This document shows, piece by piece, positions 1 through 7,558 of a DNA stretch of 23,371 bases (the first letter of the stretch is position 1; each line of letters begins with the position of its first letter). Location: positions 1 through 23,371 of the forward strand of contig DATNFP010000070.1 of NCBI GenBank assembly GCA_035606335.1, in the 5' to 3' direction. Position numbers and translations under genes: made by a program. This DNA is from DATNFP01 sp035606335 (GTDB lineage Bacteria; Bacteroidota; Bacteroidia; Chitinophagales; Chitinophagaceae). The notes below the pieces were generated by a model, which was not told the origin of the DNA, did no database searches, and saw only the letters and a program-made list of their open reading frames with translations.

Positions 1-1002
1 AACCTAGTTCCTCGTGATGTGGCTAGTCGTGCCGCTAAAGAACGTTGTGATGCAGGCTACGGAGTAGGTGCCAGCAAACAAGCAGTGTACCTTGATTTCG
101 CCTCTGCAATTGACCGTTATGGACATGTAGAAGCACATAAACAAGGCATGACCAATGCTGATGCAGCAACTATACGCAGGTTAGGAATGGAAGTAGTAAA
201 AGAAAAGTATGGTAACCTGTTTGAAATGTATGAAAAAATAACGGGCGAAAATCCTTATGAAGTACCAATGCGTATCTATCCTGCAATACACTATACAATG
301 GGTGGCTTGTGGGTAGATTATGACTTGATGACTACTGTATCAGGACTGTTTTGTTTAGGTGAAGCGAATTACAGCGACCATGGTGCTAATCGCCTTGGCG
401 CTTCTGCACTAATGCAAGGCCTTGCTGATGGATACTTTGTGATACCCTATACAATAGGCAATTTCATGGCTGATGAAATTCGTACCAATGTAATCCCAAC
501 AGACCATCCTGCATTTGCAGAAGCTGAAAAGAGTGTGCGTGATAGAACAGAACAATTGATGAATATCAAGGGTACTGAAAGTGTAGAAAGCTTCCATAAA
601 CGCCTCGGTAAAATAATGTGGGACAAATGTGGCATGGCGCGTAATGCTCAAGGACTGAAGGAAGCTATAGAAGAAATAAAAGCATTACGTAAAGAATTCT
701 GGAGCAATGTGCGTATCCCCGGCGATATTAAAGAGTTTAATCCCGAATTGGATAAGGCAGGCCGTGTAGCAGATTTCCTTGAATTGGGAGAGTTGATATG
801 CGTGGATGCACTCGACCGAAATGAAAGCTGCGGAGGCCATTTTCGTGAAGAATACCAGACACCGGATGGAGAAGCGTTGAGACAGGACGATCAATACATG
901 TTTGTATCGGCATGGGAGTATAAGGGAGATAGTAATTACGAATTACACAAAGAGCCGTTGGACTACGAAGTAGTTCACCCAACACAAAGAAGTTATAAGT
1001 AA
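1..1002 (+). CDS. sdhA: Succinate dehydrogenase / fumarate reductase flavoprotein subunit (3' part, 5' end outside window)
   Basis: This is the catalytic FAD subunit of complex II, which oxidises succinate to fumarate at the inner membrane, or works in reverse as fumarate reductase. The reading frame is open from base 1, so the gene starts upstream; the first GTG at 19 is an internal valine codon. Family signatures are visible: HYTMGG (substrate/FAD region), the GEANYSDHGANRLGA segment that binds FAD, and near the end the GGHFREEYQT stretch that carries the conserved arginine. The C-terminus, HPTQRSYK, looks like an intact Bacteroidota SdhA end. The stop codon at 1000-1002 overlaps the left arm of an inverted repeat. 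The partner sdhB lies 455 bp downstream, an unusually wide gap for this pair, filled by a cassette. Identity is very secure. Confidence 0.97.
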   Translation, partial: NLVPRDVASRAAKERCDAGYGVGASKQAVYLDFASAIDRYGHVEAHKQGMTNADAATIRRLGMEVVKEKYGNLFEMYEKITGENPYEVPMRIYPAIHYTMGGLWVDYDLMTTVSGLFCLGEANYSDHGANRLGASALMQGLADGYFVIPYTIGNFMADEIRTNVIPTDHPAFAEAEKSVRDRTEQLMNIKGTESVESFHKRLGKIMWDKCGMARNAQGLKEAIEEIKALRKEFWSNVRIPGDIKEFNPELDKAGRVADFLELGELICVDALDRNESCGGHFREEYQTPDGEALRQDDQYMFVSAWEYKGDSNYELHKEPLDYEVVHPTQRSYK

Positions 1003-1027
1003 TTTGACTATTCGGCAATTAGACAAT
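1001..1027. repeat. Left arm of imperfect inverted repeat bounding the S23-protein cassette
   Basis: These 27 bases match the reverse complement of 1415-1441 at 24 positions, with mismatches at positions 9, 15 and 23 of the arm. The arm begins inside the sdhA stop codon. In RNA the two arms could pair into a long stem that brings the end of sdhA close to the start of sdhB. More AT-rich, loosely repetitive sequence follows up to 1070. I see no clear target-site duplication outside the arms. Confidence 0.8.
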
Positions 1028-1070
1028 GTGCCAATTTGATGATTAGATAATTGGATAATGAGTTAATTAA

Positions 1071-1423
1071 ATGGAGAAAACTGAAAATGTTATTTTAAAA
1101 AAGACAATTGAGTTTTCTCTGGAAATTATAAAGTATGTGGAATTGCTGGAGGAAAAGAGAAAATTTGTGATTGCAAATCAATTGCTAAAATGTGGTACTT
1201 CTATTGGAGCAAACGTTCACGAAGCGCAAAATGCAGAAAGCAAAAATGATTTCATTCATAAATTTAAGATAGCGGCTAAAGAATTAGAGGAAACAAATAT
1301 TGGTTAGTTCTTTGTGATAATGCGGATAATTATCCTGATTGTAGTTATTTAAAGGGATTATTATTCGAAATTGAAAAAATAATAACTAAGATAATTTCAA
1401 CGAGCAAGAATACAATTGGCTAA
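1071..1423 (+). pseudogene. Four-helix-bundle protein (S23 / 23S rRNA intervening-sequence protein family), frameshifted
   Basis: The first frame (1071-1307) encodes 78 residues with family hallmarks: FVIANQLLKCGTSIGANVHEAQ, split as a helix with KCGTSIGAN then HEAQNAESKNDFIHK, and AAKELEETN. It then hits a stop. Re-reading base 1298 in the -1 frame restores the expected sequence: YWLVLCDNAD, then a final helix FEIEKIITKIISTSKN, ending at the stop 1421-1423. The corrected product would be about 117 residues, normal for the family. One missing T after 'aaacaaa' explains the break, so this is either a real pseudogene or a base-call error. Family members occur inside 23S rRNA insertions and, in Bacteroidota, as scattered short genes; some relatives (Avd) bind nucleic acid in diversity-generating retroelements. 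The function of this copy is unknown. Confidence 0.88.
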
Positions 1424-1441
1424 TTGTCGAATTGTCAAATT
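1415..1441. repeat. Right arm of imperfect inverted repeat bounding the S23-protein cassette
   Basis: This is the partner of 1001-1027 (24 of 27 positions complementary). It contains the stop codon of the frameshifted S23 gene (1421-1423) and ends 16 bp before the first possible sdhB start. Just outside, the sequence continues as loosely repeated AATTG-rich units (1442-1450). Confidence 0.8.
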
Positions 1442-1457
1442 GCCAAATTTTTAGACT

Positions 1458-2234
1458 ATGGAGCATTACCATATGAATTTGACGCTGAAAGTATGGCGTC
1501 AGAAAAACAATAAGGAAAAAGGACGTTTTGAAACATTTCACGTTAAAGATATTTCTTCTGAAATGTCTTTCCTGGAAATGTTCGATGTATTGAATGAACA
1601 ATTAGTAGCTGAGGGAAAAGATACTATAGCTTTCGACCACGATTGTCGTGAAGGTATATGCGGTATGTGCAGCATGTACATCAACGGCAGGGCTCATGGT
1701 CCATGGCACGAAACCACGACATGCCAGCTCCACATGCGTGAATATAAAGATGGCGATACTATTGTTGTGGAACCCTGGAGGGCTAATTCATTTCCTGTAG
1801 TAAAAGATCTGGTTGTCGATCGTTCAGCATTTGACCGTATTATACAGGCAGGTGGTTATGTTTCTGTGAATACAGGTAATGCAGTAGATGCAAATTCTAT
1901 CCCTATAGAAAAACAAAAAGCCGATGAATCTTTTGCTGCCGCAACTTGTATTGGCTGCGGGGCTTGTGTAGCCGCTTGCCCTAATACTTCTGCAATGCTT
2001 TTTGTGTCTGCTAAAGTATCGCACCTTGCATTATTGCCACAAGGTGACCCGGAACGCAAGATGCGCGCCGTAAATATGATAGAGCAAATGGATAAAGAAG
2101 GCTTTGGTAGCTGTACCAATATAGGCGCTTGCGAAGCTGAGTGTCCTAAAGGCATTTCCCTGGAAAATATTGCACGTTTGAATCGTGAATATGTTGGAGC
2201 TGTATTTGCGGGGGATGCTGCAAATAATGGCTAA
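1458..2234 (+). CDS. sdhB: Succinate dehydrogenase / fumarate reductase iron-sulfur subunit
   Basis: SdhB carries electrons from the SdhA flavin through three Fe-S clusters to the membrane quinone site. All ligands are present. The [2Fe-2S] site uses C63, C68, C71 and C89 (CREGICGMC, then TTTC). The ferredoxin-like half has CIGCGACVAAC (C164, C167, C170, C174) and GSCTNIGACEAECP (C219, C225, C229). Length, 258 residues, is normal. Two starts are possible: ATG 1458, used here, and ATG 1473. The latter gives the usual Bacteroidota N-terminus MNLTLKVWRQ and has GGAG nine bases upstream, so it may be the true start. A cassette separates the gene from sdhA, but both protein ends look intact, so the operon was probably interrupted only between genes. 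A terminator follows at 2262. Confidence 0.97.
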   Translation: MEHYHMNLTLKVWRQKNNKEKGRFETFHVKDISSEMSFLEMFDVLNEQLVAEGKDTIAFDHDCREGICGMCSMYINGRAHGPWHETTTCQLHMREYKDGDTIVVEPWRANSFPVVKDLVVDRSAFDRIIQAGGYVSVNTGNAVDANSIPIEKQKADESFAAATCIGCGACVAACPNTSAMLFVSAKVSHLALLPQGDPERKMRAVNMIEQMDKEGFGSCTNIGACEAECPKGISLENIARLNREYVGAVFAGDAANNG

Positions 2235-2261
2235 TAAATGAAGATAAATAAATTTAATAAT

Positions 2262-2290
2262 AAGGCTATCTACAAAAAGATGGCCTTTTT
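2262..2290 (+). terminator. Rho-independent terminator after sdhB
   Basis: A 10-bp stem (2262-2271 with 2278-2287, one G-T pair) around a 6-base loop runs into a T-tract ending at 2290. It lies 27 bp after the sdhB stop and just before the DUF4105 gene. Confidence 0.8.
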
Positions 2291-2304
2291 CTTATCTTAA
2301 TGTT

Positions 2305-3459
2305 ATGATCAGAAAAATTTGCCTGTTCTTTATTTGCTTGTTTGCCTATACTTTTTCAATTGCGCAAACCGATACCGCTTACCATTTGCGGGTAAGCCTG
2401 CTTACTTGTGGAGTGGGCGACGATCTATATGCTTCTTTTGGGCATACAGGCGTACGCGTGATAGATAGCAGCAAGCATACCGATATAGTATATAATTACG
2501 GCACATTCGATTTTGGAGATCCAAATTTCTATATAAAATTCACAAGAGGTAAGCTGCTGTATTTTATATCTTCTGATGACTTTAATTCCTTTATGCAGGA
2601 GTATATAATAGAAAAAAGAAGTGTGCAGGAACAAGTGTTTTTATTCCCCGCTGTTGAAAAACATGAGATAGATTCTTTTCTGAGGTGGAACATGTTGCCA
2701 CAGAACATGTATTACAAATATGATTTTCTTTTTGATAATTGTGCTACACGCATAAGGGATATATTTCCTAATGTTTTAAAAGACGGTTTTCAGTTCGGCT
2801 TTACAATGCCGGATGGAAAGGAAATGACTTTCAGACAAATTATCAACCAATATCTATATCGCAAGCAATGGGAAAGCTTTGGGATTAATTTATTGCTTGG
2901 AAGCAGGATAGACAAAATAATGACTAACAGGGAAACAATGTTTCTTCCTGATTTCTTAAGAAACGGGTTAGCTAATGGTACGGTAAATGGCAGACCAATA
3001 TCATCTGAACCTGATCTGATTTTGCCAGGCAGCCCAATGCCACCTGCGGGATTGAACGGTCCATTAATTCTAAATATTATCCTTGCATTACTGGTTATAA
3101 TTGGTGTATGTTTTAAGCCATTAAGAGTTTTAGGAAAGATAATGAGCAGCCTGCTTTTACTGGTTACAGGATTGTTAGGATTTTTTATGCTATTTATGTG
3201 GTTTGGCACTGATCATCAGGCTTGCCAGGATAATTTAAATATCCTGTGGGCATTACCAACCAATGTAATTCTGGCTTTTAATATGAAAAACAAAAGCAGG
3301 TATGCGATAATTGCAATAATATTAGTGCTGGTATCATTATTGCTGCACCTGTTAAAAATTCAGGAGCTCCCTTTATTGCAACTGTTTCCTCTACTTATAG
3401 CCATGCTATTCATTTACGGCTCTGTCTATAGAAGGGGTAGGTTAAATACAAAGAAATGA
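2305..3459 (+). CDS. DUF4105 / Lnb N-terminal periplasmic-domain membrane protein, probable lipoprotein N-acyltransferase
   Basis: The 384-residue protein has an N-terminal signal/anchor (about 1-21), then the DUF4105 domain: LLTCGVGDDLYASFGHTGV with C35 and H47, IVYNYGTFDF, GDPNFYIKFTRGKL, and FLFDNCATRIRD with C146. About five hydrophobic segments follow from residue 252 to 375. From memory of the family, DUF4105 proteins in Bacteroides have been reported as Lnb, which N-acylates lipoproteins in a phylum that lacks Lnt. The conserved Cys/His pair and the membrane half fit such a role, but I cannot show the activity from sequence. It starts 14 bp after the sdhB terminator and overlaps the next gene by 4 bp (ATGA), so the two are probably co-translated. 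Confidence 0.85.
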   Translation: MIRKICLFFICLFAYTFSIAQTDTAYHLRVSLLTCGVGDDLYASFGHTGVRVIDSSKHTDIVYNYGTFDFGDPNFYIKFTRGKLLYFISSDDFNSFMQEYIIEKRSVQEQVFLFPAVEKHEIDSFLRWNMLPQNMYYKYDFLFDNCATRIRDIFPNVLKDGFQFGFTMPDGKEMTFRQIINQYLYRKQWESFGINLLLGSRIDKIMTNRETMFLPDFLRNGLANGTVNGRPISSEPDLILPGSPMPPAGLNGPLILNIILALLVIIGVCFKPLRVLGKIMSSLLLLVTGLLGFFMLFMWFGTDHQACQDNLNILWALPTNVILAFNMKNKSRYAIIAIILVLVSLLLHLLKIQELPLLQLFPLLIAMLFIYGSVYRRGRLNTKK

Positions 3460-4259
3460 TCCATATCCATACAGAAGAATTTCCTATTATCTCTTACGGC
3501 AAGTGGGGGCATGGTCCTGCAATAATACTATTGCATGGCTTCCCGGAAAATGGAGAGCTATGGAGATATGTATGGCCGGCATTATCTCAAAATTTTATGG
3601 TATTGGTACCTGATCTTCCCGGAACCGGAGAGAGCACTTTTAAGGGGACCTCGATAAGTATAGAGCAGCTTGCAGGCTGTATAAATAGTATATTGGAAAA
3701 GGAAGGTTTGGATAATGCTTTGATAGCCGGGCATTCTATGGGAGGGTATATAGCCCTTGCAATGGCAGAGCTTTATCCTGAAAAGGTGAGGGCTATTTCG
3801 TTTGTTCATTCTACCGCTTTTGCAGACAGTGATGAAAAAAAATTAACAAGAAGAAAATCTATAGAATTAATACGAAAAGGGGGAAAAGAACCGTTTATAA
3901 ACCAAATGGCCCCCAACTTATTTTCGTCTATTTATAGGGACAAATTTCCTGAAATGATCCGGAAAGAAATAGAACGAGGTGTAGCGCAGAAGGAAGAAAC
4001 CATGATAGCATTTTATGAGGCGATGGCTAACAGGCCGGAAAGAACAAAAGTGCTGAAAAATAGTCTGTTCCCGATGCAATGGATAATAGGAAAAGACGAT
4101 AATATAATACCTTTCAAGATACAATTGCAACAATGTTACTTAAGTAATATTAATTTTGTATCACTATATGATAGTTGCGGTCATATGAGCATGCTTGAAA
4201 AACCAGAACCCTTAGCGAATGATCTGGAGCAATTTGCCATGTACTGTTATTACAATTAA
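3456..4259 (+). CDS. Alpha/beta-fold hydrolase
   Basis: This is a 267-residue soluble alpha/beta hydrolase. The oxyanion motif LLHGFPENGELW begins near residue 25. The nucleophile elbow is GHSMGG with S94. The acid is D214 or D215 in IIGKDDNIIP, and the catalytic histidine is H243 in CGHMSMLEKP. The triad is therefore complete and spaced as in the epoxide hydrolase/haloperoxidase-like branch of the family. No signal peptide is visible, so it should act in the cytoplasm. The substrate cannot be named. The ATGA overlap with the DUF4105 gene suggests the same transcript; the T9SS cargo gene follows after 12 bp. Confidence 0.9.
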   Translation: MIHIHTEEFPIISYGKWGHGPAIILLHGFPENGELWRYVWPALSQNFMVLVPDLPGTGESTFKGTSISIEQLAGCINSILEKEGLDNALIAGHSMGGYIALAMAELYPEKVRAISFVHSTAFADSDEKKLTRRKSIELIRKGGKEPFINQMAPNLFSSIYRDKFPEMIRKEIERGVAQKEETMIAFYEAMANRPERTKVLKNSLFPMQWIIGKDDNIIPFKIQLQQCYLSNINFVSLYDSCGHMSMLEKPEPLANDLEQFAMYCYYN

Positions 4260-4271
4260 TGTAAAAACAAA

Positions 4272-6215
4272 ATGCCAAAATGGTTTGTTGGTTGGTTTTT
4301 CTTTTTATTGCTGGGTTTCGCTATTCCGGCAGGAGCTTCCCATATAGTTGGTGGTGAAGTAACCTACAAATGTCTCGAAGATAATAACTACCAGATTACC
4401 ATTTCCATTTATGAAGATTGCCTTACAGGATTGCCAGATGCTATTGCACAGGATGTGCCTGCCTATATAAGTATTTTCGATGGTAACAATAACCCGGTAC
4501 CACTACCAATCTCTTTTATGAGCAATGGCAAGACTGTTTATTATGATTCTATCGGTTTGTATTCACGAATAAGCGTGCCCACTAATTTTAGCAATGCATG
4601 CATAGATAATCCGCCAAATACCTGCCTTAAAAAAGCAACGTTCGTTAGAACTTATTACTTGCCGCCGAATGCTACAGGGTATACTATAGTGTATCAAAGG
4701 TGTTGCAGAAATGCTAGTATAATCAATATTTTTGATCCATCGGCTGTAGGCGCAACGTACTATTGTACTATACCACCTTCGGAGGTTGCAAGCTGTAATA
4801 ATAGTGCTGTTTTTAAGAATTATCCGCCACAAATTATTTGCATTAATAATCCTCTTTATTATGACCATTCTGCCACTGATGCAGATGGGGATTCCCTAAG
4901 CTACGACTTTTGCCAGGATTATACGGGAGGATCAGATACTAATGCTAAACCTATACCAGGACCGCCGCCATTTCAGAAAGTAAATTATGTGCCACCCTTT
5001 AGCTTCACTAACCCCATGGCCGGGTATCCGCAGATACAAATTGATCCTAAAACAGGAATTATTTCCGGTACACCTAATTTGCTCGGGAGATATGTTGTAA
5101 CTGTATGCTGTCATGAATGGAGAAATGGGGTGATGATCAATACCATCTTTCGGGAATTTCAGTTTGTTGTAACGGATTGCTCAAAGGCTGTGGTCGCCGA
5201 TATCCCGCAGTTGTCTGCGGAGTATAATACCTACGAAGTAGATTGCAAAGGATTCACAGTCACATTTTTAAATCATAGCAAAGGAGGATTCTCTTATTAT
5301 TGGAATTTTGGTGATACAACTAACATTGCTGACTCTTCCAGCTTATTTGAACCTACCTATACTTATCCCGATACAGGAGTTTATCCTGTAAGGCTGATAG
5401 TGAATAAAAACAGCACCTGTACAGATAGTATTACCAGGTTAGTAAAGCTTTATCCATATTTCAATGCCAATTATAAAGATACCGGCCTGCAATGTCCTAA
5501 CACACCAATTAATTTCACAGATATCTCAACATCTACATATAAGCCTGCCGATATATGGCAGTGGAGCTTTGGAGATGGTACTACATCAACTATAGAAAAT
5601 CCTACTCATATATATAAGCAAGGGGGCACTTATAATATAATATTTAACTCGCAAAGTGAGAAAGGGTGTACTGATACTGTATTCAGGCAGATGGTTGTTG
5701 AAGACTTTCAGCCCTTTGCAGGCAACGATACAATAATAGTAAAGGGACAAAGCATTTATTTTAATGCAGTAGGGGGTACACAATTTACATGGAGCCCCGC
5801 TACAAACCTTAATGACTCGAGTATCGGCGACCCAATAGGATATTATCCTGACACCGGTCATTTTGATTATAATGTACACATTACAAGTGCTTTTGGCTGC
5901 ATGACCAACGATTCAATAAGAGTGTTTGTGGTAGGACAAGGAGCCTATTTTGTGCCAACAGCATTCACGCCTAACGGAGACGGTAAGAATGATATATTCA
6001 GTCCGATAGCTATAGGATATAAAAAACTGAATTCCTTCAATGTATATAACAGGTGGGGACAAGAAGTTTATCATACAGATCAGATAGGCCAGGGATGGGA
6101 TGGTACATACAATGGGGTGAAGGAAGAAATGGGAGTTTATTTCTGGACATTGGATATAACAGACAGGTATGGTAATGATCAGAAAGCAAAAGGGAATGTA
6201 ACTTTAATACGATAA
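4272..6215 (+). CDS. Secreted PKD-domain protein with gliding-motility-type (type B) T9SS sorting domain
   Basis: The 647-residue protein has a signal peptide (about 1-22, cut near AGA/S), then the SHIVGGEVTYKCL segment typical of large Bacteroidota surface proteins. The N-terminal half is cysteine-rich. Two PKD-like domains follow, marked by YYWNFGDTT (about residue 341) and WQWSFGDGTT (about 428), each ending in the usual TYTYPDTGVYPV or THIYKQGGTYNI pattern. Residues about 555-647 form the type B sorting domain: FVPTAFTPNGDGKND, FNVYNRWGQEVY, GWDGTYNG and GVYFWTLDITD. By family knowledge this tail directs export by the type IX system across the outer membrane. The likely role is a surface adhesin or structural protein; no enzyme domain is seen. 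A terminator follows. Confidence 0.93.
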   Translation: MPKWFVGWFFFLLLGFAIPAGASHIVGGEVTYKCLEDNNYQITISIYEDCLTGLPDAIAQDVPAYISIFDGNNNPVPLPISFMSNGKTVYYDSIGLYSRISVPTNFSNACIDNPPNTCLKKATFVRTYYLPPNATGYTIVYQRCCRNASIINIFDPSAVGATYYCTIPPSEVASCNNSAVFKNYPPQIICINNPLYYDHSATDADGDSLSYDFCQDYTGGSDTNAKPIPGPPPFQKVNYVPPFSFTNPMAGYPQIQIDPKTGIISGTPNLLGRYVVTVCCHEWRNGVMINTIFREFQFVVTDCSKAVVADIPQLSAEYNTYEVDCKGFTVTFLNHSKGGFSYYWNFGDTTNIADSSSLFEPTYTYPDTGVYPVRLIVNKNSTCTDSITRLVKLYPYFNANYKDTGLQCPNTPINFTDISTSTYKPADIWQWSFGDGTTSTIENPTHIYKQGGTYNIIFNSQSEKGCTDTVFRQMVVEDFQPFAGNDTIIVKGQSIYFNAVGGTQFTWSPATNLNDSSIGDPIGYYPDTGHFDYNVHITSAFGCMTNDSIRVFVVGQGAYFVPTAFTPNGDGKNDIFSPIAIGYKKLNSFNVYNRWGQEVYHTDQIGQGWDGTYNGVKEEMGVYFWTLDITDRYGNDQKAKGNVTLIR

Positions 6216-6233
6216 AATATTAATAATGAATTT

Positions 6234-6265
6234 AAAAAATTGGGTGCATTTGTGCCCAATTTTTT
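6234..6265 (+). terminator. Rho-independent terminator after the T9SS cargo gene
   Basis: An 11-bp perfect stem (6234-6244 with 6255-6265, A-rich base and GGG/CCC top) has a 10-base loop and ends in a T-run. It lies 18 bp after the stop codon. Confidence 0.85.
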
Positions 6266-6294
6266 ATTTAAAAACATCAATCGGCCTTGCTGAC

Positions 6295-6302
6295 TATCTT
6301 TG
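6295..6302 (+). promoter_or_regulatory. Bacteroidota-type -7 box upstream of the SDR gene
   Basis: TATCTTTG matches the phylum's TAnnTTTG -7 consensus. It lies between a terminator and the start codon at 6325, leaving a 22-base gap to the ATG. I do not see a clear TTG -33 element at the usual distance. Confidence 0.55.
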
Positions 6303-6324
6303 CATGGTTTTTTAAGCGACAACT

Positions 6325-7107
6325 ATGAGTAAAACTATATTGGTAACAGGGGCGACCTCAGGATTTGGAAAAGCAATAGCTGAGCTTTTCGCAAAAAATG
6401 GATATACAGTTTGCATTACAGGGCGCAGAGCTGAAAGATTGAAAGAATGTAAAGCCGAGCTGGAACAACAATATAATGCGAAGGTTATAACACTTCAGTT
6501 TGATGTAAGAAATAGAGAAGAAGTAGAACAGGCAATGAACAAGCTGAAAGAAGAAGTAACGCATATAGACATACTCGTAAATAATGCAGGCCTTGCGGCA
6601 GGGTTTTCGTCTATAGATGAAGGAAGCACTGATGATTGGGATACTATGATAGATACTAACGTAAAGGGGCTTCTATATGTAACACGACAAATTGCGCCGA
6701 TGATGAGGCAACAGGCGTCAGGGCATATAATAAATATTGGTTCTACTGCCGGGAAGCTGGTATATAAAAATGGTAATGTGTATTGTGGGACAAAGTTTGC
6801 AGTAGATGCTTTAACCCAGGCAATGCGTATAGATCTGTTGCCATACGGAATTCGGGTTACAGCTATTAATCCGGGTATGGCAGAAACTGAGTTTTCTTTA
6901 GTGCGCTTTAAGGGAGATGAACAAAGAGCGAAAAGTGTATATGAAGGATTTAATCCATTAAAAGCTGAAGACATTGCCAATATAGCATGGTTTTGCGCGA
7001 CGTTGCCACCGCATGTATGCATCAATGATCTGACTGTGACTTGCCTGACACAAGCCAACAGTTATTATTCGATAAAGGAAGCTGATCGTGCGCAGCCAAC
7101 TAAATAA
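6325..7107 (+). CDS. Short-chain dehydrogenase/reductase (YdfG-like SDR)
   Basis: This is a 260-residue classical SDR. The NAD(P) fold has VTGATSGFGKA at the N-terminus, GRRAER after beta-2 (the arginines favour NADPH), and LVNNAG at 84-89. The catalytic set is S140 (IINIGS), Y153 and K157 (YCGTK). INPGMAETEFS follows. Overall the sequence resembles YdfG-type enzymes that act on 3-hydroxy acids such as serine or 3-hydroxypropionate, but the substrate is not certain. It is the first gene of a long plus-strand run, with its own -7 box; the thioesterase gene follows after 25 bp. Confidence 0.92.
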   Translation: MSKTILVTGATSGFGKAIAELFAKNGYTVCITGRRAERLKECKAELEQQYNAKVITLQFDVRNREEVEQAMNKLKEEVTHIDILVNNAGLAAGFSSIDEGSTDDWDTMIDTNVKGLLYVTRQIAPMMRQQASGHIINIGSTAGKLVYKNGNVYCGTKFAVDALTQAMRIDLLPYGIRVTAINPGMAETEFSLVRFKGDEQRAKSVYEGFNPLKAEDIANIAWFCATLPPHVCINDLTVTCLTQANSYYSIKEADRAQPTK

Positions 7108-7132
7108 TGATTTATTACTTTAATTGATTCAA

Positions 7133-7558
7133 ATGTATTCTTCCACAACGCAGATACGTGTTCGATACGGAGAGACTGACCAGATGGGCTACTTATATTA
7201 CGGATATTATGCGCTTTATTATGAAGTGGGACGCGCAGAAGCAATAAGGCAGTTGGGTTATACCTATAAAGAGCTTGAAGAGATGGGCATAATGATGCCG
7301 GTGGTAGAACTGAACGCAAAATATTTCAGGCCTGCATTGTATGACGATCTGATAACAGTAAGAACGATTTTGAAAGAGCTGCCAACCGGTTCGAAGATCA
7401 CCTTCCATTCTGAATTATATAATGAACAGGATCAACTGCTAAATGTTGGCGTTATCACACTTGTATTTTATGACCCCAAGGAAAAGGTGAAAGTGAATAT
7501 GCCTGACGAAATGCGATCAAGATTAAAACCGTTTTTTAGAAAAGAGACTTATGAGTAA
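7133..7558 (+). CDS. Acyl-CoA thioesterase, YbgC/4HBT hotdog family
   Basis: This is a single hotdog domain of 141 residues. The N-terminus has the 4HBT signature RYGETDQMGYLYYGYY, with the aspartate of ETDQMG expected to be catalytic, followed by YEVGRAEAIRQLG helix residues. YbgC-type enzymes hydrolyse short- to medium-chain acyl-CoAs or acyl-ACPs in the cytoplasm. I chose ATG 7133; a TTG at 7124 in frame would add three residues. The gene ends inside the start of cinA (8-bp overlap, ATGAGTAA), which suggests translational coupling. Confidence 0.88.
   Translation: MYSSTTQIRVRYGETDQMGYLYYGYYALYYEVGRAEAIRQLGYTYKELEEMGIMMPVVELNAKYFRPALYDDLITVRTILKELPTGSKITFHSELYNEQDQLLNVGVITLVFYDPKEKVKVNMPDEMRSRLKPFFRKETYE

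Noticed and set aside
1824..2155. Long minus-strand frames inside sdhB
   Set aside because: They lie antisense to a gene with full Fe-S motifs and show no family features; they are shadows.
6495..7058. 187-residue minus-strand frame
   Set aside because: It is fully antisense to the SDR gene, whose motifs are complete; no domain is visible in the minus-strand frame.
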